Assembly: GCA_905202485.1 (NCBI GenBank) | Contig: CAJKRY010000006.1 | Coordinates: 1-64,000, forward strand | Reading direction: 5' to 3' | Length of the DNA: 64,000 bases | DNA from: an uncultured Methanomassiliicoccus sp. | GTDB taxonomy: Archaea > Thermoplasmatota > Thermoplasmata > Methanomassiliicoccales > Methanomassiliicoccaceae | Part shown: piece by piece, positions 58,169 to 64,000 of the stretch | Layout: every line of letters starts with the position of its first letter | How positions within the stretch are numbered: the first letter of the stretch is position 1 | Made by a program: the position numbers and the translations under genes | The notes under the pieces: generated by a model | Seen by the model: only the letters and a program-made list of their open reading frames with translations | Told to the model about the DNA's origin: nothing | The model's database searches: none

Positions 58169-61100
58169 TCAGTCACACTCCTCAAGTGCAGCATCGATTG
58201 CAGCGATAATCTGCTGGTTTTTGAATCCACGCTGTTCCATGGCACCAGACGGGCAAGCTGCTACACAGCAACCGCATCCTTTGCACAGACCTTCGTTGAC
58301 GACAGCTTTCTTTTTCTCTGCATCTTTTGGATCAACGACAATGGTGATTGCTTTGTATTCGCAAACCGGTTCGCAGATTGCACATCCATCGCATGCATCG
58401 TCGTTGACAGCTGCAATTACACCTTCGCTCTTGAGCTCGGGTTTGGAGATGATGGTGATAGCACGTGCGGCCGCACCGGATGCCTGTGCCATTGACTCAT
58501 CTGAGAATTTAGGCCAGTGAGCAAGACCAGCAAGGTAAACACCATTTGTAGCAAAGTCTACTGGACGGAGTTTCATGTGTGCCTCTAAGAAGTATTTGTC
58601 CTTGCTGAGAGGTACTTTGAGCATCTTTGCCAGCTCTTCGTTGTCAGCGTGCGGGCGGATACCTGTGCTTAAGACAACCATGTCCGGGCGGATTGTGATG
58701 TCGTCGCCGAGGATCGTATCAAAAGCAGTAAGTGTTAATGCAGATCCATCCTGTGAGACCACTGGTGGTTTGTCCTCAGGTACACGGATGAATTTGACTC
58801 CAAGGCTGCCTGCTTCTTTGTAAAGGTCCTCGCGGAATCCGTATGTTCTGATATCTTTATGGAAGACATAGATGTCTTTTGAAGGATCGGCTTTCTTGAG
58901 ACTGATTGCATTCTTGATTGCATTAGCGCAACAGACCCTGCTGCAGTATGGAGCATCGGTGTTACGGGATCCAACACACTGGATCATGGCGATCCTCTTT
59001 GCTGGGACGTCTCCGCTTTCCATCTTGGCTTCTAGTTCTAACTGAGTTACGACGTTGCTGTTCTGTCCGTACAGGTATTCTGTCGGCTTGTATTCCTCTG
59101 CACCCACGGCCACTACAACGCTACCGGTCTCAATTTCTCCCTGGCTTGTCTGGATCTTGAAATTACCAACGAAACCGCCGACATCCTGAACTTCAGTGTT
59201 TAAGTGAACTGTGATGTTCTTGTCAGCGCTGACTTTGTCAGCAAGCTCTTTTGCAAAAGTGCTGATCTTCTTGCCGTCTTCTTCGTGGTGGATTTTAGCT
59301 GCATTTCCTCCCAGTGCGCCAGTCCTTTCGATGATGTCAACTTTGAATCCCTGGGCTGCAATGTCCAGAGCAGCTGTCATACCAGAAATTCCTCCTCCGA
59401 CTACTACAGCAGAGTGGGTGACTGGAAGCTTGCTCTCATAGAGAGGCTCAAGAAGTCTTGATTTAGCAACAGCCATACGAACAAGGTCTTTTGCTTTCTT
59501 GGTAGCTTTTTCAGGTTCATTCATGTGAATCCAGGAACACTGGTCTCTGATGTTTGCCATTTCAAAGAGATACGGGTTAAGTCCGGCTTCTTTGATTGTG
59601 CTCTGGAAAAGAGGCTCATGAGTACGGGGTGTGCATGAAGCAACTACAAACCTGTTGAGATTGTGTTCTTTAATTAAGTCTTTGATTCTTTCCTGACAGT
59701 CAGCAGAGCAGGCGTATTTTCCTTCTTCTGCATATTCGACATTCTTCAGGCTCTTTGCATACTCAACTACCCCTGGAACGTCGATTGTACCGGCGATGTT
59801 GATACCACAGTCGCATACAAGTACACCAATTCTTGGTTCCTGTCCTTCGACATCAATTTCCTGTATTGCACTCTCTTCGAGGACTCCTCTCTTGTCAGCG
59901 ATGTAAGCACCTGCTTTAGCTGCTGCACCGGATGCCTCTGCTACAGATGTCGGGATATCTTTTGGAGCTGCGAAAGCACCGGTTACAAAGATACCATCAC
60001 GGCTGGAGCTCAGGGGGCTGTATGTTGATGTTCCGGCGAACCCATAGCTGTTGAGATCTATATTGAATATCTTGCTTAATGATGTGGCGCCAACTGGGGG
60101 CTGAAGTCCTACAGAGAGAACAACCATATCAAACTCTTCCTCAGATACTTCGTTTGTTGAAGGATCAGAGTAGCGGAGAATGAGATTCTTTGTTTCTGGA
60201 TCTTCAATGATGTTAGCAACCCTTGATGCACGGTGCATCTGAATTCCGTATTCATTCTGTGCACGGACTTTGTAGTCTTCGAATTCCTTACCAAAGGCAC
60301 GGATATCCATGAAGAATATTGTCGGTTTCAGACCAGCTGTGTGTTCACCAGCAATGATGGCTTGTTTCATTGCATACATACAACAAACGGATGAACAATA
60401 TGTGTTGCCTGTTTTTTCATCTCTTGATCCTACACACTGAATCCACGCTACTTTCTTTGGAGTCTGCTGATCAGATGGCCTGACAACATGCCCTCCGTAT
60501 GGACCAGTTGCACTCAGGAATCTCTCAAACTCTAATGAAGTTAAAACGTTTTGATAGATTCCATATCCATATTCTTTCTTTAATTTAGCATCGAATACAT
60601 TGAAACCAGGTGCTAAAATAATGGCTCCCACGTCGAGCTCTTCTTCTACTGGTTTGTCATCGTATTTGATGGCTCCTGCGGGACAATTCTTCTCGCAGAG
60701 ACCGCAGCGGTCTTTGTTGAGTTTTAGACACTTTGTTGCGTCAATTGAGTATTTAAGTGGTACAGCCTGAGCGAATGGAATGTAGATTGCTTTGCGGATC
60801 ATGAGTCCTACATCGTATTCGTTTGGAACTTTTACGGGACATTTCTCAGCGCAAATTCCGCAACCAACGCACTTGTCGAAATCAACATATCTTGGGTTGT
60901 GAACGACTTTGACTTTAAAGTTAGGGGCTTCGCCCTCAACTGACAAGACATCTGTTAATGTCATCAGTGTGATCATTGGATGTCTGGAAGCTTCCACAAG
61001 CTTTGGTGATAGAATACACATTGAACAGTCGTTCGTTGGGAACGTCTTGTCCAGCTGGCTCATTACTCCACCGATGCTTGGCTTATTTTCTACAAGGTAT

Positions 61101-61192
61101 ACCTTGAATCCCGACTCTGCGAGATCCAATGCTGTCTGTACGCCGGAAATACCTCCTCCGACGACTAAAACTGCACCCATTTTGTCTGCCAT
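58169..61192 (-). CDS. hdrA: HdrA, double-length flavoprotein of heterodisulfide reductase
   Basis: 1007 residues, about 350 longer than classic HdrA. The first half (1 to about 440) is a thioredoxin-reductase-like FAD domain (VVGGGISGVQTALDLA) with an inserted ferredoxin (CVGCGICAEKC, CGLCEKNCPAG) and CVGSRDEKTG-YCSSVCC. The second half starts at about 450 with the HdrA N-terminal domain (GVLVCDCGINIAG, QCSWIHMN), then a second FAD domain (VVGGGISGMTAALDIA, CVGSRNTD-YCSRVCC) and a C-terminal ferredoxin pair (CDGCAICEPVC, CKGCGCCVAAC). Two FAD sites are thus predicted. It takes electrons from MvhD and bifurcates to ferredoxin and, with HdrBC, to CoM-S-S-CoB. HdrBC are not in the window. ATG 61192 follows a TAA without gap, with AGAGGAGGAG as its ribosome site. 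Confidence 0.95.
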   Translation of the reverse strand: MADKMGAVLVVGGGISGVQTALDLAESGFKVYLVENKPSIGGVMSQLDKTFPTNDCSMCILSPKLVEASRHPMITLMTLTDVLSVEGEAPNFKVKVVHNPRYVDFDKCVGCGICAEKCPVKVPNEYDVGLMIRKAIYIPFAQAVPLKYSIDATKCLKLNKDRCGLCEKNCPAGAIKYDDKPVEEELDVGAIILAPGFNVFDAKLKKEYGYGIYQNVLTSLEFERFLSATGPYGGHVVRPSDQQTPKKVAWIQCVGSRDEKTGNTYCSSVCCMYAMKQAIIAGEHTAGLKPTIFFMDIRAFGKEFEDYKVRAQNEYGIQMHRASRVANIIEDPETKNLILRYSDPSTNEVSEEEFDMVVLSVGLQPPVGATSLSKIFNIDLNSYGFAGTSTYSPLSSSRDGIFVTGAFAAPKDIPTSVAEASGAAAKAGAYIADKRGVLEESAIQEIDVEGQEPRIGVLVCDCGINIAGTIDVPGVVEYAKSLKNVEYAEEGKYACSADCQERIKDLIKEHNLNRFVVASCTPRTHEPLFQSTIKEAGLNPYLFEMANIRDQCSWIHMNEPEKATKKAKDLVRMAVAKSRLLEPLYESKLPVTHSAVVVGGGISGMTAALDIAAQGFKVDIIERTGALGGNAAKIHHEEDGKKISTFAKELADKVSADKNITVHLNTEVQDVGGFVGNFKIQTSQGEIETGSVVVAVGAEEYKPTEYLYGQNSNVVTQLELEAKMESGDVPAKRIAMIQCVGSRNTDAPYCSRVCCANAIKNAISLKKADPSKDIYVFHKDIRTYGFREDLYKEAGSLGVKFIRVPEDKPPVVSQDGSALTLTAFDTILGDDITIRPDMVVLSTGIRPHADNEELAKMLKVPLSKDKYFLEAHMKLRPVDFATNGVYLAGLAHWPKFSDESMAQASGAAARAITIISKPELKSEGVIAAVNDDACDGCAICEPVCEYKAITIVVDPKDAEKKKAVVNEGLCKGCGCCVAACPSGAMEQRGFKNQQIIAAIDAALEECD

Positions 61193-61309
61193 TTATGCTC
61201 CTCCTCTAGGATTTAGCTCGTAAAATAATTCAATGTTCAGATCGACGAGGTGTTTTGGAATAAAGGGATAGTCATTCCCATTAGAACACCTAGCTTCTCG
61301 CCCGAACAT
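61193..61309 (-). CDS. Small 38-residue protein coupled to hdrA
   Basis: A 38-codon ORF (ATG 61309, ending GGAGCATAA right before the hdrA ATG). Its ribosome site GGAGG is four bases before the ATG, as strong as any in the window. It begins MFGREARCSNGNDYPFIPKH and continues with LVDLNIELFYELN and ends NPRGGA; the last codons hold the hdrA ribosome site, so translation is coupled. No match known to me. It could be a leader peptide, a regulatory ORF or a small subunit of the Hdr/Mvh complex. Confidence 0.6.
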   Translation of the reverse strand: MFGREARCSNGNDYPFIPKHLVDLNIELFYELNPRGGA

Positions 61310-61754
61310 GTTGCCTCCTTTCCGGGACAATGTTCAGTTTAACTTGCCTAACCGAAGCACAGCCCCGATGACGTAATCTTATACACAGATGCATGCCATT
61401 GCAGCATACAGCAATTATAGTACGACTAGTGTTTCTGGAAAGAGATTACTGTATATTAACATATCGAGCTTAGTTTTATAAGTGATCCCGACACATTACG
61501 GGGGGCGTTTGCAATCCCCTAAAGTTATACGATTTTCGAAGGTATTATAATTGTTAAATCGACCATTTTGTTGATATGCCGTGTTTACCGCAATAAAATA
61601 GCCGGTTCTCGTTCAAAAAATGGGATAAACGCAGCCGTGGAATAAAATTCCATATTATATAGTAGAATCAGCACGACATAGTGTTGCTTTTCATGCGCCT
61701 TTTTCTCGGCGGATTGCAAAATTACATATTCCTTGATAAAATAGCTATCCGCAG
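61310..61754. other. Divergent promoter region of hdrA and rnp2
   Basis: About 445 bases. The left end holds the hdrA leader and TATA box. The middle (about 61485-61525) has GGGG...CCCC pairing and a TATA-like CTTATAAAAC on the minus strand at about 61475, but no RNA family is recognised. The right end holds a TATA-like GATAAAATA at about 61735, close to the rnp2 ATG. A 76-codon leftward frame from 61815 is not credible. Confidence 0.5.
61378..61386 (-). promoter_or_regulatory. TATA-box promoter of the small ORF - hdrA - mvhDGA operon
   Basis: Reading leftward, GTGTATAAG predicts a transcript start near 61350, leaving a leader of about 40 bases before the small ORF. Confidence 0.6.
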
Positions 61755-62048
61755 ATGGTAGTAAAGTCAAAAAGAGGACGGAGACGCTACATAGCCTTCG
61801 AAACAACCAAAACAATAAGCGATGACCAGCTGCTCTGTTCGCTGCGTTCTTGTTTTGAGAATGCGGGAATCTCTGTACCGAAGATTATCCAATTCAACGG
61901 AAACAGAGGAATTGTCAGAGTAAACGGCACAAATGTAGATAAGGCAAGGGCTCTGATGAATAATGAGAACTTTAAAACTCTTTTAACTTCAGGTACGCTG
62001 CTCACAATCAGGGAGCACTACTTTAAACCCGGTGAAAAAAGATACTAA
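61755..62048 (+). CDS. rnp2: Ribonuclease P protein component 2 (Pop5)
   Basis: 97 residues. The N-terminus KSKRGRRRYIAFETT, FENAGISVPKIIQFNGNRGIVRVNG and the ending YFKPGEKRY match the archaeal Rnp2/Pop5 family. It helps the RNase P RNA process pre-tRNA 5' ends, with Rnp3. A TATA-like sequence lies about 18 bases before ATG 61755, so the message is nearly leaderless. It is first in a block with psmA, SBDS and Rrp4, a gene order conserved across archaea. Confidence 0.92.
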   Translation: MVVKSKRGRRRYIAFETTKTISDDQLLCSLRSCFENAGISVPKIIQFNGNRGIVRVNGTNVDKARALMNNENFKTLLTSGTLLTIREHYFKPGEKRY

Positions 62049-62132
62049 GCGGCGGGCCAGAGGTAAAACACCAAAACTAAGATATATATTAGAGTAGTGC
62101 TTTAATGAAGTTTCGTAGTTAGGAGTGATGTA

Positions 62133-62855
62133 ATGCAAGCAGGACAGATGGCGTATGATAGGGCCATAACTGTATTCTCGCCTGATGGAAGACTATTCCA
62201 GGTTGAATATGCCAGGGAAGCAGTCAAGAGAGGAACAACGACAGTTGGGCTTAAGTTCAAGAATGGTGTAGTGCTGATTGTAGACAAGCGCATTGCTAGC
62301 AGACTTATGGAGCCCAAATCTATTGAAAAGATCTTTCAAATAGACGGCCACATTGGATGTGCTACATCTGGGCTTGTTGCCGACGCTCGTGTTCTTGTAG
62401 ATCAGGCTAGAGTAACAGCCCAAGTCAACAGAATCACCTATGATGAAGATATAAGCGTAGAGATGCTCGTTAAGAAGATCTGCGACTATAAACAGAATTT
62501 TACACAGTATGGCGGTGCCCGTCCGTTTGGAACTGCCCTTCTCATTGCAGGTGTTGACGATCAAGGAATACACTTGTTTGAAACAGACCCATCCGGTGCT
62601 CTGGTCTCATATAAAGCAGGTGCAATCGGTGCAGGTCGTGCTGTGGTCATGGATTTCTTTGAAGAAAAATACGAAGAAGACATGGAACAGGATGATGCAA
62701 TTGTTCTTGGACTGCTCGCTTTGAAAAAGGCTACAGAAGAAGAGAAATTAAACCCTAAGTCTGTTGAAATAGGAATCGTCTGTGAAGGTAAAAATTTCAG
62801 ACGCCTTAACGATGCCGAAGTGGAAACTTTGGTAGAAAAGGCTAACAGCGAGTAG
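62133..62855 (+). CDS. psmA: Proteasome subunit alpha
   Basis: 240 residues. The N-terminal YDRAITVFSPDGRLFQVEYAREAVKRG is the alpha-subunit signature, with GTTTVGLK and YGGARPFGTALLIAGVD. It forms the gated ring of the 20S proteasome. ATG 62133 has GGAGTGAT three bases upstream. It ends at TAG 62853-62855; a readthrough would add three codons and meet TAA directly before the ATG of SBDS. The next gene follows 12 bases later. Confidence 0.97.
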   Translation: MQAGQMAYDRAITVFSPDGRLFQVEYAREAVKRGTTTVGLKFKNGVVLIVDKRIASRLMEPKSIEKIFQIDGHIGCATSGLVADARVLVDQARVTAQVNRITYDEDISVEMLVKKICDYKQNFTQYGGARPFGTALLIAGVDDQGIHLFETDPSGALVSYKAGAIGAGRAVVMDFFEEKYEEDMEQDDAIVLGLLALKKATEEEKLNPKSVEIGIVCEGKNFRRLNDAEVETLVEKANSE

Positions 62856-62867
62856 GCTCGGATTTAA

Positions 62868-63572
62868 ATGGTTGATATAGACGAGGCCATAATTGCTAGA
62901 CTAGAGTCTCATGGGGAAACTTTCGAGGCCCTCATAGACCCAAAAGTCGTGCGTCTGATCAGAGACGGAAAAGATGTCGATTTATCTGAATATATTGTAA
63001 TAGAAGAGATCTTTCGCAATGCAAGGAAAGGCACAAGAGCTGAAGAAAAGAAGATTATGGAAGTTTTTGGGACTTCTGACCCTTTAGAGGTAGCAAAAAC
63101 AATTATCCTCAAAGGCGAAGTCCAGTTGACTACTGAGCAAAAAAGAGAGATGCAGGAAGCCAAGAAAAGAAGAGTTATCGCCGTGATAGCAATGAATGCG
63201 ATAAATCCTCAGACTCAGGCTCCACATCCCCCTGCTCGGATTGAATTAGCTATGGAAGAAGCTAAAGTGCACATTGATCCGTTTAAATCTGTGGATTCTC
63301 AGGTCGAAATGGTACTCAAAGCACTTCGTCCGTTGATACCTATTAAATTTGATAAAGTCAAGATAGCCATCAAGCTGTCTGGTGAGAACTACGGGAAATG
63401 TTATGATTGTATAACTCAGAGTGGGAAGATAATAAAAGAAGAGTGGTCTTCCCACGGCGGATGGATAGGAGTTGTCGAATTGCCCGCAGGTCTCAGAGAT
63501 GATTTTCTTGCAACCCTGGCAGAAAGAACTAAAGGAGACGTAGAAACCAAAATAATGAAAGCTGGGTTCTAA
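62868..63572 (+). CDS. sdo1: SBDS ribosome maturation protein (Sdo1)
   Basis: 234 residues, the typical three-domain archaeal SBDS. N-terminal FYSH domain begins DIDEAIIARLESHGETFEALID and includes SEYIVIEEIFRNARKGTRAEE; central helical domain with LTTEQKREMQEAKKRRVIAVIAMNAINPQT; C-terminal ferredoxin-like domain with LIPIKFDKVKIAIKLSG. It frees factor aIF6/anti-association from the large subunit, as in eukaryotes. It shares an operon with psmA, 12 bases apart. Confidence 0.96.
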   Translation: MVDIDEAIIARLESHGETFEALIDPKVVRLIRDGKDVDLSEYIVIEEIFRNARKGTRAEEKKIMEVFGTSDPLEVAKTIILKGEVQLTTEQKREMQEAKKRRVIAVIAMNAINPQTQAPHPPARIELAMEEAKVHIDPFKSVDSQVEMVLKALRPLIPIKFDKVKIAIKLSGENYGKCYDCITQSGKIIKEEWSSHGGWIGVVELPAGLRDDFLATLAERTKGDVETKIMKAGF

Positions 63573-63622
63573 GACTATTTTAATATACTATAATAAATAC
63601 CGTGATTATTAGGAGATTAAAA

Positions 63623-64000
63623 ATGAGTGAAGAATTTTCAAAACCATCCCGTCAGGTTGTTATGCCCGGAGAGCTGCTCGAAGGAGAAAAGCTCAAGGCC
63701 GGTGCTGGCACTTATGTTTCTGATGGGAATATCTATTCTGCAATAATGGGATTTAAAACAGTCAAATCAAATTATATTAATGTTGTTCCCCTGAGTGGCA
63801 GATATATCCCTAACGTAGGGGACAATGTAATAGGAATTGTAGAAGACGTTGGTCCTTCAAACTGGCTGATCGAAATAAATTCACCGTATCCAGCACCGTT
63901 GCATGTTAACGAGGTGCCGTGGAGAGTTGAATTCGGGGATACTTCCCGTTATATGAAAATCGGCGACGCTCTGCTAGTAAAGATCCTCATGGTCGATGAG
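63623..64000 (+). CDS. rrp4: Exosome subunit Rrp4 (partial, runs off right edge)
   Basis: 126 codons to the window edge. N-terminal domain RQVVMPGELLEGEKLKAG-TYV, then S1 domain ISGRYIPNVGDNVIGIVEDVGPSNWLIEINSPYPA-type core, with NEVPWRVEFGD. Rrp4 caps the archaeal exosome, binding RNA above the Rrp41/Rrp42 ring. ATG 63623 has AGGAGAT six bases upstream. Gene order after SBDS is the conserved archaeal exosome superoperon; rrp41 is expected next, outside the window. Confidence 0.96.
   Translation, partial: MSEEFSKPSRQVVMPGELLEGEKLKAGAGTYVSDGNIYSAIMGFKTVKSNYINVVPLSGRYIPNVGDNVIGIVEDVGPSNWLIEINSPYPAPLHVNEVPWRVEFGDTSRYMKIGDALLVKILMVDE

Noticed and set aside
56132..61223. Rightward frames opposite mvh/hdr
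   Set aside because: Antisense shadows; the minus strand has complete motif-bearing hydrogenase genes.
61585..61815. 76-codon leftward frame between hdrA and rnp2
   Set aside because: Covers the rnp2 start and promoter and has no ribosome site.
1..64000. CRISPR array, rRNA genes, 7S RNA, RNase P RNA, transposase
   Set aside because: No regularly spaced repeats, no rRNA blocks, no convincing SRP or RNase P RNA core and no transposase or integrase motif were seen on either strand.

Overview
The window is archaeal and most likely comes from a methanogen of the order Methanomassiliicoccales (Thermoplasmata), probably the host-associated Methanomethylophilaceae. The archaeal markers are direct: RNA polymerase subunit L, TruD, an ATP-dependent DNA ligase, a Hef-type helicase, aIF2-beta, SRP19, S8e, and the Pop5 - proteasome alpha - SBDS - Rrp4 block. 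TATA boxes precede leaderless starts. Methanogen markers are a cytoplasmic MvhADG hydrogenase next to a giant HdrA, methanogenesis marker 8, a UroD-type methyltransferase operon and a Tes/MJ0619-type radical SAM enzyme. The lineage call rests on gene content, not on a phylogeny. No rRNA gene, CRISPR array or complete insertion sequence was seen.

Layout. 0-6 kb is accessory: a cut-off DNA methyltransferase, a DUF134-NifX fusion, an orphan HdrD-like iron-sulfur protein, a truncated AAA ATPase, an orphan gene and a membrane metallopeptidase, ending at tRNA-Gly(TCC). 6-13.5 kb holds an anchored surface protein with an InlB-type repeat and a 1478-residue TPR/zinc protein. 13.5-19 kb is information processing (truD, rpoL, DNA ligase, Hef-like helicase) plus an IscA-like protein. 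19-25.6 kb has an acetyltransferase, a methyltransferase, an MFS exporter, an RmlD-like reductase and an oxidative-stress run (rubrerythrin, superoxide reductase, a miniature HdrA-MvhD fusion). 25.6-34.8 kb has isocitrate dehydrogenase, an AMP-forming CoA ligase with a regulator, and a large PAS/receiver protein. 34.8-39.1 kb is the methanogenesis-linked block. 39-44 kb has a second MFS pump and ACT-hom-cimA (homoserine and citramalate synthesis), then tRNA-Ser(GGA). 44-55 kb is mixed housekeeping. 55-61.3 kb is mvhA-mvhG-mvhD-hdrA with a tiny ORF in front. 61.7-64 kb is the RNase P/proteasome/SBDS/exosome operon.

How the genes work together. MvhADG oxidises H2 and passes electrons through MvhD to HdrA, which in this lineage couples heterodisulfide and ferredoxin reduction; HdrBC are not in the window. 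The UroD-type methyltransferase operon, marker 8 and the radical SAM enzyme fit methyl-group-dependent methanogenesis and archaeal lipid or cofactor methylation. The rubrerythrin - superoxide reductase - mini HdrA/MvhD run looks like an oxidative-stress unit with its own electron adapter.

Most worth a second look: (1) the flavin-less HdrA/MvhD fusion beside rubrerythrin and superoxide reductase; (2) a 38-codon ORF with a strong ribosome site coupled to hdrA; (3) two genes whose conserved N-termini lie upstream of any ATG/GTG/TTG and seem to start at ACG; (4) a hybrid sensor that has lost its histidine-kinase ATPase but keeps an intact receiver; (5) perfect inverted repeats placed between TATA box and start at three genes.
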